Below, piece after piece: positions 1 through 8,410 of a DNA stretch of 64,000 bases (its first letter is position 1; each line of letters opens with the position of its first letter). The notes under the pieces were generated by a model. It did no database searches. It saw nothing but the letters and a program-made list of their open reading frames with translations, and had not been told where the DNA came from. The stretch lies in the NCBI RefSeq assembly GCF_000577895.1, contig NZ_HG917868.1, positions 310,001 to 374,000 of the forward strand, in the 5' to 3' direction. A program made the translations under genes and the position numbers. This DNA comes from Clostridium bornimense (GTDB lineage Bacteria; Bacillota; Clostridia; Clostridiales; Clostridiaceae).

Positions 1-145
1 TATAAAGTAATTAATGAATAATAACAATGATTAAAGAGACTGAAGTAATACTGAATTTTACAGTATGAACTGCTCCCTGTCAAGTAGACAGGTGAAATAA
101 TAAAAATATTTAATATAGCTAATCACTTTTGTGGTTAGCTATATT

Positions 146-994
146 TTATGCTACAGATTTTAATAAATACTCCCTATATTCTAACGGAGTCATAGAGTTG
201 AGACGTTTTTGATATCTACGATTATTGTAATAATCTATGTACTCTATAATTGCTGCTTCTAATTCTTCATATGAATTAAATTTCTTTAAATAATACATTT
301 CTGATTTTAACATACCCCAAAATGCTTCCATTGGACCATTATCAATACAACGTGATACTCGTGACATACTTTGAATCATATTAGCTTCTTCAAGCTTTTT
401 CTTAAATGTTTTTGAAGTATACTGAAAACCACGATCACTATGAAAAATAGGCGTAGCCTGCGGATACTCCCTACGGGCAATATCAAATGTTTGAAACACT
501 AGATTATTATTATTTGAATGCCCAATTACAAAAGAGACAATACTCTTATCAGAAAGATCTAGAATTGCACTTAAATATGCTTTCTTTCCAATACCATACT
601 TCATTTCCGTTACATCTGTGAGCCACTTTTCACCAAATTTATCTGCATAGAAATCTCTATTTAGAATATTATCAGCTACAGTTTCAGGTGTAGATTTTTT
701 ATAAGTTTTTCGTTTTCTACGACATACTGACTTTAGATTAAGAATACACATAAGCCTATAAATTCTCTTTGGATTTACATGAAAATCATTTTCACGATTT
801 AATTTTATAGTCATTTGTCTATATCCTAATATTCCGTTTATTTCTTCATATGATTCTTGTATAAGTGATAATAACACCTCATTAAATTTTTCATTCATAC
901 TTACTTTGCGATTCGTCCATTTATAATATGCGGAGCGTGCAATACCGGCTATTTCACATAATTCTTTAATAGAAAAAGATTTTTGCTTATGCAA
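146..994 (-). CDS. IS3-family transposase OrfB (DDE integrase core)
   Basis: This is the catalytic half of the IS3 transposase, which cuts and joins the element ends. The DDE triad can be read as Asp127 (in LTDVTEMKYG), Asp187 (in HSDRGFQYT) and Glu223 (in MEAFWGMLKSEM), with 35 residues between the second Asp and the Glu as in the IS3/retroviral integrase fold. An N-terminal HTH_21-type region precedes it. The first ATG is at 994, but the frame stays open upstream into the end of orfA, so the active protein is probably an OrfAB fusion made by -1 frameshifting. An independent start at an ATT codon just after the AGGAGG at 1045-1050 (complement) is also conceivable, as known for IS911. Confidence 0.93.
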   Translation of the reverse strand: MHKQKSFSIKELCEIAGIARSAYYKWTNRKVSMNEKFNEVLLSLIQESYEEINGILGYRQMTIKLNRENDFHVNPKRIYRLMCILNLKSVCRRKRKTYKKSTPETVADNILNRDFYADKFGEKWLTDVTEMKYGIGKKAYLSAILDLSDKSIVSFVIGHSNNNNLVFQTFDIARREYPQATPIFHSDRGFQYTSKTFKKKLEEANMIQSMSRVSRCIDNGPMEAFWGMLKSEMYYLKKFNSYEELEAAIIEYIDYYNNRRYQKRLNSMTPLEYREYLLKSVA

Positions 995-1035
995 CTCTTG
1001 TATTGCTAAATAGATAAATTCATTTTTTGTTTTAC

Positions 1036-1716
1036 TTAAAATCGCCTCCTTTCTATTTCGTCTAACTTTTTTAAGAATTCTATCTCCATCTGTTGTCTAC
1101 GATTTTCGGCTTCAAGTAATTTGTTTTTCGCTTTTAACTTTTCTATTTCAGACATTTCATCGGCAAGCTTTCGCTTTCCACGTTTATCTAATAGTGCTTC
1201 AATGCCATTGGTTTCATATTTCTTAATCCAACTATATATTTGTTGATATGATATTTGAAATTTTTCTGCTGTTTTAGCGTAATTTTTATCATTTTCTATA
1301 TAATACTTTACAATCTCAATACGTTCATTATAAGTTGTAGTTCTACCTTTAGTCATAATTGCTGTCCCTCCAACTCCAGAAGATTTTAGTTTATTATGAC
1401 TATTATATATTGAAATCCATCTTTGTAGTTGCGTTTTTGAACGTATTTTATATTTTGCACAAATTTCATCTTGAGAATATAAATTTGACAAATAAGCTTC
1501 TACTGCTTGTAATTTCAATTCTTTAGAATAGCCCTTATATCCTTCCATCGTAAAGGCTTCCGCGCCTATACTATTGTAGTTACGAATCCATTGACGAAAA
1601 GATTCTAAGGCAATCCCCAGCATAGATGAAAAATGACTCATACTATTTTTACTTTTTAGATATTCCTCAACATATTTAACTTTTTCTTCAGCACTAAAAT
1701 TACGTTTTTTACACAT
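1036..1716 (-). CDS. IS3-family OrfA, DNA-binding transposase subunit
   Basis: This 226-residue protein has three successive helix-turn-helix-like units (about 8-50, 68-108 and 128-175). A leucine-zipper-like helix rich in Lys, Glu and Leu follows at 185-220. IS150-type OrfA proteins usually carry two HTH units in about 170 residues, so this one is long. The role inferred from the family is recognition of the terminal repeats and dimerisation. It ends with the codons that overlap the putative slippery sequence into orfB. Confidence 0.9.
   Translation of the reverse strand: MCKKRNFSAEEKVKYVEEYLKSKNSMSHFSSMLGIALESFRQWIRNYNSIGAEAFTMEGYKGYSKELKLQAVEAYLSNLYSQDEICAKYKIRSKTQLQRWISIYNSHNKLKSSGVGGTAIMTKGRTTTYNERIEIVKYYIENDKNYAKTAEKFQISYQQIYSWIKKYETNGIEALLDKRGKRKLADEMSEIEKLKAKNKLLEAENRRQQMEIEFLKKLDEIERRRF
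1066..1072 (-). promoter_or_regulatory. A AAA AAG slippery heptamer for programmed -1 frameshifting
   Basis: Reading the minus strand, the end of orfA contains A AAA AAG in the zero frame (codons TTA AAA AAG TTA). A -1 slip moves ribosomes into the orfB frame, which is open across this point (reading KEAILSKTKNEF and onward). A purine-rich AGGAGG follows about 15 nt downstream. This is the standard arrangement for making the OrfAB transposase in IS3 elements. The site is seen directly; slippage is inferred. Confidence 0.75.
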
Positions 1717-1805
1717 AAAAAAATACTCCCTCTCATGATAGACATTTTAATTATTTTATGTGTCTACCATAAGGGGAGCATATCAGTATACAGCAGTCTC
1801 TTATA

Positions 1806-2912
1806 TTATAATATTAACAAGTATATGATAGGTGTTAAAATAATTAAAAATATAAAATTATACTTAGTAAACTTCTTAAGATATGTAGTAGATTCATTAC
1901 TAAATTCTTTTGAGTATAGCTTATATGAAATAACACTAGCTAATGATGCAATTAAGGTACCTAAACCACCAATATTTACAGATAATAAAAGTTCCTTATA
2001 GTAATCTGTAAATCCAGAAAGTAACATTGTTGCAGGTACATTACTAATGAATTGACTACTGATAATTCCTCCAATATATGTGTTTAATCCATTATTTAAT
2101 ATATTACTAATAAATATACGTATAGTTTCTATTGAAGATATATTCCCTATGAATATAAAGAAAGCTACAAAAGTTATTAATAATGAATAGTCTATTTTTA
2201 TTAATAATTTTTTATCAAAAATAACAGTAGTTATTATGGTCATAACAAAAACGATTTTGTAGTTAATTAAGTGAAATACAGATAAAAGTATTATTATGAA
2301 TAGAACAAAGAAAATAATACTTAAGCGTTTATTTTTAATAGTTACTTTTGATACTTTTACATCTAATTTATAGTTTTCTCCTTTTAGTGCAATTATAATA
2401 AGAAGAATTAAAGATAATAATGTTAAGGGAAATGTAATTTTAAAAAATTCTAGTGGTGATATATTAAAATATGAGTAAAGAAATAAATTTTGTGGATTTC
2501 CCATAGGAGTTAATGCACTACCTAAATTAGATGCAATTGTTTCAAGAACTATGATTTTTATTGGATTTATATTAATAGATGAACATATTATCAGAGTTAA
2601 TGGTACAAAAGTTATTAGAGATACATCGTTAGTTACTATCATAGATGAAAAAAAACATATAGAAAGTAAAGCTATAGTAAGGTTTTTATAGCTTGAACAA
2701 TTTTTTATAAATATAGATGCAATATAGTTCATAATATTAAATTCTTTAAATGCGGCAATAACTATCATTAAATTAAATAAAAGTATAAGAACTTTAAAAT
2801 CTATATAACTTAATTTTGGTGTAGCAAAAAATGAAGTTAATATTGCTAAGATTGCTGCAATGAAAAGAACTAATTCGTTTTTTATATATTGAATTACAGA
2901 ATTTATTTTCAT
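1806..2912 (-). CDS. ArsB/NhaD-type anion or Na+/H+ permease
   Basis: This very hydrophobic protein of 368 residues has about 10 predicted membrane helices. It carries family-type motifs of the ion transporter superfamily (ArsB/NhaD/SLC13): TNDVSLITFVPLTL near residue 94 and NLGSALTPMGNPQNLFLY near residue 133. The substrate cannot be told from sequence; arsenite, a dicarboxylate or Na+/H+ exchange are all possible. It is somewhat shorter than ArsB (about 430). It has no partner such as arsR or arsA nearby. The stem-loop behind its stop codon, probably its terminator, is split by the IS3 element. Confidence 0.75.
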   Translation of the reverse strand: MKINSVIQYIKNELVLFIAAILAILTSFFATPKLSYIDFKVLILLFNLMIVIAAFKEFNIMNYIASIFIKNCSSYKNLTIALLSICFFSSMIVTNDVSLITFVPLTLIICSSININPIKIIVLETIASNLGSALTPMGNPQNLFLYSYFNISPLEFFKITFPLTLLSLILLIIIALKGENYKLDVKVSKVTIKNKRLSIIFFVLFIIILLSVFHLINYKIVFVMTIITTVIFDKKLLIKIDYSLLITFVAFFIFIGNISSIETIRIFISNILNNGLNTYIGGIISSQFISNVPATMLLSGFTDYYKELLLSVNIGGLGTLIASLASVISYKLYSKEFSNESTTYLKKFTKYNFIFLIILTPIIYLLIL

Positions 2913-3037
2913 AATGTACTCCTTTTAATATTAAATCTATCAATGATTTTATAGTATATTAATAAAATTTTCAAATTTAGGCACTATATTTTAGTATTGC
3001 ATACAATAAAACATAAGTAATAATTATAGGAAAGGTT

Positions 3038-3553
3038 ATGAATAAGGTTATTAGATGTTTAAGGTCATTAAAAAATAATATATATATAGGTGCTAAAAGG
3101 AAATCAGATGATATTGCATATAGCGGTGATTATGGCGAAGAAATTACAATAAAGGCTAACTCGAAAAATTATTATAGTAGTACTAATTATTTTATCTTTG
3201 TTGATTTAAAGAATTTCAGAACTAATATTTTTATAAGAAAAAATAATAAATGGGTTTTAGAGAAAACTTATTTATGTACAATTGGAAAACCATCAACACC
3301 AACTATAACAGGAGATTTTAAGGTAGGGGCAAAAGGCCTTTACTTTGGTGTTGAAAGAGGATATAAATGTTATTATTATACACAGATTAAAGGAAACTAT
3401 TTATTTCATTCTATAATATACAACTTAGATGATACAGTAAGAGATGGACGACTTGGAATGAAGCTGTCAGATGGATGTATAAGACTTGCAAAAGAAAATG
3501 CAAAATGGTTATGGGATAATGTTGGGTTTGGAAGTGCAATTCATATAGAGTAA
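3038..3553 (+). CDS. L,D-transpeptidase (YkuD domain)
   Basis: The C-terminal two thirds match the YkuD catalytic fold. His124 (YLFHSII) and the SDGCIRL motif with nucleophile Cys147 form the expected active site, and GDFKVG-type strands precede it. Such enzymes make or remodel 3-3 cross-links in peptidoglycan or attach proteins to it. No signal peptide or membrane helix is visible in the 171 residues, which is odd for a wall enzyme. The start has an AGGAAAGG ribosome site. It stands alone and is followed at once by a dispersed repeat. Confidence 0.85.
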   Translation: MNKVIRCLRSLKNNIYIGAKRKSDDIAYSGDYGEEITIKANSKNYYSSTNYFIFVDLKNFRTNIFIRKNNKWVLEKTYLCTIGKPSTPTITGDFKVGAKGLYFGVERGYKCYYYTQIKGNYLFHSIIYNLDDTVRDGRLGMKLSDGCIRLAKENAKWLWDNVGFGSAIHIE

Positions 3554-3556
3554 TAG

Positions 3557-3858
3557 TGCACAAGTATGATGGCACAAGGCACAGGTATGGATGAAATTCC
3601 TGCAGAATTTTTTGAATTGTAAGAGCTTAAGTTAGGGGTATAGAATAGATTAGTTTTCTTAAGTTAGTTGTATTTGATACAAAACCATTACAGGATCTAA
3701 TGAAGGTTGTACTTTCATATAGCTTGGACTAAAATTTTAAGATTTATAGTAAATATGAAAATACTTTGCTGTACGCAGGATTTATAATATTTTCCCCATA
3801 GGGAAAATTAACCTTACTTGTGCCCTCTAACCTGTGCCTTACCTTGTGCCATGATAAA
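3557..3858 (+). repeat. Dispersed intergenic repeat, copy A
   Basis: This noncoding stretch of about 300 bp is shared in part with 4316-4645, 13023-13140, 35985-36325, 45829-46140, 59219-59266 and 63104-63440. Recognisable modules are GGCACA-type direct repeats at the left edge, a GAAATTCC..GGAATTTC-type hairpin, a TGAAAGTTGCACTTTCA-type hairpin, and a TTTTCCCC..GGGGAAAA hairpin followed by TTAACCTTA. The edges GGCACAAGGCACAGG and CCTGTGCCTTACCTTGTGCC are inverted relative to each other, as in a miniature element. No open frame of note. Confidence 0.8.
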
Positions 3859-3859
3859 A

Positions 3860-3903
3860 GGAACTATTGCTTATAAATTTTTATTTACTAATGCAACAGC
3901 CCC
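3860..3903 (-). terminator. Terminator of the small gene at 3917-4147
   Basis: On the minus strand a stem GGGGCTGTTGC pairs with GCAATAGTTCC across an A/T loop and is followed by TTTTAT. The hairpin is homologous in sequence, not only in shape, to those at 4647-4691, 12976-13022 and 42854-42900. Confidence 0.75.
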
Positions 3904-3916
3904 TATAATTTTTATT

Positions 3917-4147
3917 TTAGTTATTTTTTTTTATGTATTGTTGTGCCTTATTAATCATTTCTTGAGCGTCGGTGCTTATTTCGCTACCGAATTTTTTTGC
4001 ATCATTTTTTATTGTATGACCTAAATTAGACATGGCACTTGCTGTAGAGTGAGTTGCTGACTTAGCATCTTCAGCTATATCAGAAGTAAATTTTTTTAAA
4101 TCATTTTTAATGTTATCCATATTAGGTTTCATATTTTGATTATCCAT
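3917..4147 (-). CDS. Small helical protein of unknown function
   Basis: This is a 76-residue hydrophilic protein rich in Asp, Lys, Asn, Ser and Ala, with no cysteine and no hydrophobic segment. The heptad-like pattern (NDLKKFTSDIAEDAKSA, then NDAKKFGSEISTDAQEM) suggests two similar amphipathic helices, perhaps an internal duplication. It resembles in style the CsbD/LEA-like stress proteins or YtxH-like tails, but no family can be named with confidence. A good AAGGAG site lies 8 bases before the ATG and a terminator follows, so it is very likely expressed as a single gene. Confidence 0.7.
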   Translation of the reverse strand: MDNQNMKPNMDNIKNDLKKFTSDIAEDAKSATHSTASAMSNLGHTIKNDAKKFGSEISTDAQEMINKAQQYIKKNN

Positions 4148-4315
4148 ATTACCATCTCCTTATAATATAAAATTAGTTTCTCATTATTTTATAGAAAATA
4201 TACTAAATAGATATTAATTTATTTAAAAAGAAGGGGATGTATCATAAAGGAATGTGGCAGCTTTTTCAATCAAGGCATAGTGTTAGTGAATAAGTAAGAA
4301 TTAATGTGAAGAGTT

Positions 4316-4645
4316 AAGGATGAAATTCCTGAGGAATTTCTTAGATTATAAGTGCCAAAGTTGGTGGACTAGAATCTATGTATTTATAGTAAGTATAAAA
4401 CAACACTTAAGTATAATAGCTTTATATATGAGCTGAACATATAAATATATCACCATAATAAAAATTACATCTTCATAAAGTTTCGCTGAAGTTTCTGAAT
4501 TTATAGTAAATATGAAAACGGCTTGCTGTCCGCAGGGCTATAATATTTTCCCCACAGGGGAAAATTAACTTTCATTATTCACCATTATCATTCACTCTTA
4601 CTTATTCTCTACTATAATTTACCTGTGCCATACCTTGTGACATAA
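4316..4645 (+). repeat. Dispersed intergenic repeat, copy B
   Basis: This copy shares the GATGAAATTCCTGAGGAATT hairpin (about 4319-4340), the TATAGTAAATATGAAAA/CTGTCCGCAGG block (about 4502-4537), the TTTTCCCCACAGGGGAAAA hairpin (about 4547-4565) and CTGTGCC/CTTGTG edge words (about 4622-4640) with copy A. The central module differs from copy A, so the family is modular. Confidence 0.75.
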
Positions 4646-4646
4646 T

Positions 4647-4691
4647 AAAAGAAGGTATCGCTAACAAATTTTCATTTGCTAATGCGACACC
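4647..4691 (-). terminator. Terminator of the fruRKA operon
   Basis: On the minus strand GGTGTCGC..GCGATACC forms the stem, with an A/T-rich loop, and is followed by TTCTTTT. It lies 17 bases after the fruA stop. Its loop sequence (GCAAATGAAAATTTG) recurs in the feoB terminator at 12976-13022. Confidence 0.85.
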
Positions 4692-4707
4692 CTTTTTAAA
4701 TATAAGT

Positions 4708-6594
4708 TTATTTTTCTACTACAGGTTTCTTTATTATACCAAGTATAAACATTGATACTACAGATCCAACAGCTAAGGCGATTAAGAATCCGAAAGGATT
4801 ACTTATAACTGGAACTACAAATATTCCACCATGAGGAGCTCTAAGACCACATCCGAATGCCATTGATAAGGCACCAGCTATTGCTGATCCAGCAACAGAA
4901 GCAGGTATTACTCTTATTGGGTCAGCTGCTGCGAAAGGAATAGCTCCTTCTGTAATAAATGATAATCCCATGATATAGTTTGTTAATGCTGATTGTCTGT
5001 CACGTTTACTATATTTACTTTTAAAGAATGTTGAAGATAATGCAATTCCAAGTGGAGGTACCATACCACCAATCATAACTGCTGCCATTATTTCAAATTG
5101 TCCTGAACTTAATGCTGCTGTACCAAAAACATATGCAGCCTTGTTGAAAGGACCACCCATATCAATAGCCATCATACCACCAAGTATTGCACCAAGTATT
5201 ATTTTACTGCTAGAATTCATACTCATTAAGAAGTTATTTAAAGCGTTATTTGCTGCTGATACTGGAGGGTTAATTAAGAAGAACATAATTGCTCCAATTC
5301 CAAGTATACCAAGTAGTGGATAAAGTAATACAGGTTTAAGACCTTCTAATGATGCTGGAAGATAAGATAGTAATTTCTTTAATAATACTACTAAATAACC
5401 AGCTATGAAACCTGCGGCTAAAGCGCCTAGGAAACCGGAACCACCATCTTTTGCAATCATTCCACCAACAAAACCTACAGCAAGTGCTGGCCTATCACCG
5501 ATACTCATAGCTATAAATCCAGCTAATACTGGAAGCATAAATCCAAATGAAATATCACCAGTTTTCTTTAAAAATGCTGCGAAAGGTGTATTAGAACCAA
5601 AGTTAGAAGGATCTATTTCATAATTATCAAATAAGAAAGCAAGAGCTATTAGTAAACCACCACCAATAACAAAAGGTAGCATATGAGAAACACCGTTCAT
5701 TAAGTGTTTATAAATCTTACGACCTATACTCTCATTATCAGAAGATTCACTTCCACTGTTATCGTTTCCATTTGAGTGATGATAAATTGCAGCATTTCCA
5801 TTAGCTGCTTTAGTAATTAATTCTTCTGCTTTATGAATACCATCGGCAACCTTAGTTTTAATAACTTTTTTTCCATCAAAACGTGCCATCTCAACATTTT
5901 TATCAGCAGCGATAATAATACAGTCAGCATTTTCAATTTCTTCTTTAGTAAGAACATTTTTAGCGCCACCAGAACCATTAGTTTCTACTTTAATTGATAT
6001 ACCTAAATCTTTTGCTTTATTTTCAAGACTTTCTGCAGCCATAAAAGTATGGGCAATACCAGTAGGACAAGCAGTTACTGCTAATACTCTATAACCTTCT
6101 TTTGATGGTTGTTTTTCTTTAGCAGGTTCATCGAATTTTTCACGCTCTTTTTTATCAATAAGTTTTAAAAATGTTTCTTTATCTTTTGCATTTATAAGTG
6201 ACTGTCTAAATGATTCATCCATCAATATTGTAGATAATCTTGATAATACTTCTAAATGTACATCATTGCCACCTTCAGGAGCTGCAATCATAAAGAAAAG
6301 GTGAGCAGGTGCACCATCTAAAGAATCATAATCTACACCTTTTTTAGAGACTGCAGCTGCAAGACCAGCTTTTTTTACTGCGGCAACTTTAGCATGAGGA
6401 ATAGCTATACCTTCACCTATTCCTGTAGTGCTAAGAGATTCTCTAGCTAATATGCCTTCTTTATATGCTTTCTTATCATTTAAGTTTCCTGCTGCATTCA
6501 TTAAGTCAACTAATCTGTCAATTGCTTCTGATTTTGAGTTAACATTAAAATTAAGATCAATTCCATTTTTATTAAGTAAGTCAATAATTCGCAT
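4708..6594 (-). CDS. fruA: Fructose-specific PTS enzyme IIABC
   Basis: Membrane permease that takes up fructose and phosphorylates it to fructose 1-phosphate at the cost of PEP. Domain order is IIA (phospho-His near residue 67 in GIAIPHAKV), IIB (Cys in VTACPTGIAHTFMAAE near residue 176), then a IIC membrane domain from about residue 290 with several helices. The ATG at 6594 is preferred: it has a GAGGTG site 6 bases upstream, whereas the GTG at 6603 overlaps that site. It is the last gene of fruR-fruK-fruA, 21 bases after fruK. It is 628 residues, normal for the fused form. Confidence 0.96.
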   Translation of the reverse strand: MRIIDLLNKNGIDLNFNVNSKSEAIDRLVDLMNAAGNLNDKKAYKEGILARESLSTTGIGEGIAIPHAKVAAVKKAGLAAAVSKKGVDYDSLDGAPAHLFFMIAAPEGGNDVHLEVLSRLSTILMDESFRQSLINAKDKETFLKLIDKKEREKFDEPAKEKQPSKEGYRVLAVTACPTGIAHTFMAAESLENKAKDLGISIKVETNGSGGAKNVLTKEEIENADCIIIAADKNVEMARFDGKKVIKTKVADGIHKAEELITKAANGNAAIYHHSNGNDNSGSESSDNESIGRKIYKHLMNGVSHMLPFVIGGGLLIALAFLFDNYEIDPSNFGSNTPFAAFLKKTGDISFGFMLPVLAGFIAMSIGDRPALAVGFVGGMIAKDGGSGFLGALAAGFIAGYLVVLLKKLLSYLPASLEGLKPVLLYPLLGILGIGAIMFFLINPPVSAANNALNNFLMSMNSSSKIILGAILGGMMAIDMGGPFNKAAYVFGTAALSSGQFEIMAAVMIGGMVPPLGIALSSTFFKSKYSKRDRQSALTNYIMGLSFITEGAIPFAAADPIRVIPASVAGSAIAGALSMAFGCGLRAPHGGIFVVPVISNPFGFLIALAVGSVVSMFILGIIKKPVVEK

Positions 6595-6615
6595 ATTTTT
6601 CACCTCGTAAACTAT

Positions 6616-7527
6616 TTATATATCATTAAGTTGTTCTAACAACTGATACACCTTATCTTTTGTGGCTAAGCCTTCAGAAAATGCGCTAGCACTTCCAGTG
6701 GCAACACCCATTTTGAAAGCTTCTTTGAAATCATTAGTTTTTATAAAACCGGCTATAAAACCAGCAACCATAGAGTCGCCAGCACCGACAGAATTTTTTA
6801 GTGTACCTTTAGGAACTTCACTAAAATATATTTCTCCAGTACTTGTAATTAATATGGCACCATCACCGGCCATAGAAATAAGAACATTTTCAGCACCCAT
6901 TTTTTGAAGCTTTTTACCATGAGATATTATTTCTTCTTTACTAGTAAGTTTAGTATTAAAAATTTCTCCTAGTTCATGATGATTTGGTTTTATTAAAAAC
7001 GGTTTATATTTTAAAACATTTAAAAGTAAGTCTTTTGTAGCGTCTACTATAAATTTGATTCCCTTACCTTGTAGTCTACTCATAATATTTTCGTATGTGT
7101 CAGAAGGAAGAGAAGTAGGGATACTACCTGCCAGTACTAATATATCTCCATCATTCAGTGAATCTAACTTTTGGTTAAGGTGTAATATATCTTCAGGTGT
7201 AATTTTAGGGCCTTGACCATTGATTTCAGATTCTTTGCTACTTCTAAGTTTTACATTAATTCTAGACATACCTTCTTGTAATTTAACAAAATCACAATGA
7301 ACTCCAAATTTTGATACACGTTTTGATATTTCATCACCAGTAAATCCTGCTATATATCCTAATGCTTCATTATCAATCCCAAGATTTTTTAAGACTATAG
7401 ATACATTAATTCCTTTTCCACCAGCAAAGATTTCTTCATGGTTAGTTCTATTAACCATGCCTTCTTGAAAACTATCTACATCAACAATATAATCTAGGGA
7501 AGGATTTAAGGTAATTGTTTTTATCAT
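6616..7527 (-). CDS. fruK: 1-phosphofructokinase
   Basis: PfkB-family kinase that turns fructose 1-phosphate into fructose 1,6-bisphosphate, the step after FruA. The N-terminal sugar-binding motif GGKGINVSIVL and the C-terminal nucleotide/anion-hole motif NSVGAGDSMVAGFIAG (catalytic Asp in GAGD) are both clear. Its 303 residues match the family. It starts 2 bases after the fruR stop, so the two are translationally linked. FruR is expected to control it together with fruA. Confidence 0.96.
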   Translation of the reverse strand: MIKTITLNPSLDYIVDVDSFQEGMVNRTNHEEIFAGGKGINVSIVLKNLGIDNEALGYIAGFTGDEISKRVSKFGVHCDFVKLQEGMSRINVKLRSSKESEINGQGPKITPEDILHLNQKLDSLNDGDILVLAGSIPTSLPSDTYENIMSRLQGKGIKFIVDATKDLLLNVLKYKPFLIKPNHHELGEIFNTKLTSKEEIISHGKKLQKMGAENVLISMAGDGAILITSTGEIYFSEVPKGTLKNSVGAGDSMVAGFIAGFIKTNDFKEAFKMGVATGSASAFSEGLATKDKVYQLLEQLNDI

Positions 7528-7529
7528 AG

Positions 7530-8273
7530 TTATTCTACCTCCATTACATTAGTAAAATTTTTAAAGTTATTAGTACATTTAGGGATGATCATTATTGCAT
7601 CATCTATATTTGCAAATGTAATAAAACTATTTTCATTAAATTTCGACTCATCGCAAAGTACATAACTTTTATTACACCTGTTTATAGCTTCTGTTTTCAC
7701 TAGAGCTTCATTTATATCCGGTGTAGTATATCCGCTTTCAGCTGTAACACCATTAGTTCCAAAGAAGCCTTTAGTAAAGTTATACTTTTTTAGACTGTTT
7801 ACAGCTTCTATGCCGATAATAGCTTCAGTAGTAAGTTTTACTTCTCCACCTAATATAAGAGTCTTGAAGCCATTCTGTATTAATTTTTTTGCATGAACTA
7901 TACCATTAGTTACGAATACAACATTTTTAGCATCTATGTAATCAATAATTAGTTCAGTAGTAGTTCCAGCATCGATATAAACTATATCTTCATCATTAAT
8001 AAGAGATGCTGCGTACTTAGCTAGTTTTTGTTTTGTATTAAAATTTAATTCTTTTTTTATATTAACTGTAGTTTCTTCTTTAAATTTAGTATTTGAAATT
8101 ATAGTTGCTCCACCATGTATTTTTTTTAAAAGTCCTGATTTGTGAAGAGTATTTAAGTCACGTCTAATAGTTGATTCTGAAGCATCTAGTAAAGTGACTA
8201 ACTCCGTTACTGTAATGGTAGATTGCTCTTTTAATTTCTCAAGAATAATTTCATGTCTTTCTTCTGTTAACAT
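7530..8273 (-). CDS. fruR: DeoR-family fructose operon repressor
   Basis: The N-terminal winged helix (RHEIILEKLKEQ to TIRRDLNTL) is the DeoR signature. The C-terminal DeoRC sensor fold has the expected DAGTTTELI and LCDESKF motifs. In this family a phosphorylated sugar (fructose 1-phosphate here) is the usual inducer. It is the first gene of the operon and should repress its own promoter through the phased repeats at 8299-8364. The GGGAGTGATGTAA ribosome site precedes the ATG. Confidence 0.93.
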   Translation of the reverse strand: MLTEERHEIILEKLKEQSTITVTELVTLLDASESTIRRDLNTLHKSGLLKKIHGGATIISNTKFKEETTVNIKKELNFNTKQKLAKYAASLINDEDIVYIDAGTTTELIIDYIDAKNVVFVTNGIVHAKKLIQNGFKTLILGGEVKLTTEAIIGIEAVNSLKKYNFTKGFFGTNGVTAESGYTTPDINEALVKTEAINRCNKSYVLCDESKFNENSFITFANIDDAIMIIPKCTNNFKNFTNVMEVE

Positions 8274-8298
8274 TTACATCACTCCCTGGTTATATAAT

Positions 8299-8364
8299 AA
8301 TCAAAATAAATCAAAAAATCAATAGTAATAATCAAAAATAATCAAAAACAGTCACAAACAATCA
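8299..8364 (-). promoter_or_regulatory. Phased operator repeats for FruR
   Basis: Seven TGATT/TGACT words on the minus strand start, in plus-strand terms, at 8299, 8309, 8317, 8330, 8340, 8350 and 8360. Four in a row are exactly 10 bp apart, which places them on one face of the helix. Tandem direct repeats upstream of the gene are typical of DeoR-type fructose and lactose repressors. Binding by FruR is inferred from position. Confidence 0.7.
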
Positions 8365-8403
8365 AAAAAATACTGTTGCAAGTTATTATTATATGCAACA
8401 GTA
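8364..8403 (-). terminator. Terminator of the gene at 8411-9808
   Basis: TACTGTTGCA (8371-8380) pairs perfectly with TGCAACAGTA (8394-8403). On the minus strand the stem is followed by TTTTTTT (8364-8370). It directly abuts the FruR operator region. Confidence 0.85.
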
Positions 8404-8410
8404 GACTATA

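Larger units (their letters stand above)
66..1785 (-). mobile_element. IS3-family insertion sequence, apparently complete
   Basis: The outer ends form an imperfect inverted repeat: 66-90 begins TGAACTGCTCCC and the complement of 1761-1785 begins TGATATGCTCCC, and both share a GTAGACA block. The ends are 5'-TG and CA-3', as in IS3 elements. A 3-bp direct repeat, GTA, flanks it at 63-65 and 1786-1788. Inside are orfA and orfB on the minus strand with a probable -1 frameshift site. Both frames look intact, so the copy may be mobile. It is longer than the usual 1.4-1.5 kb because orfA carries extra helix-turn-helix units. Confidence 0.9.

Noticed and set aside
1735-2001. 88-codon plus-strand frame over the IS end and permease
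   Set aside because: It runs antisense to the permease and across the IS end, with no ribosome site.
3818-4024. 68-codon plus-strand frame
   Set aside because: It lies in a repeat and a terminator and is antisense to the small helical gene.
8290-8370. CRISPR-like short repeats
   Set aside because: The units are 5 to 8 bases long with 10-bp steps and no spacers; they read as operators of fruR.
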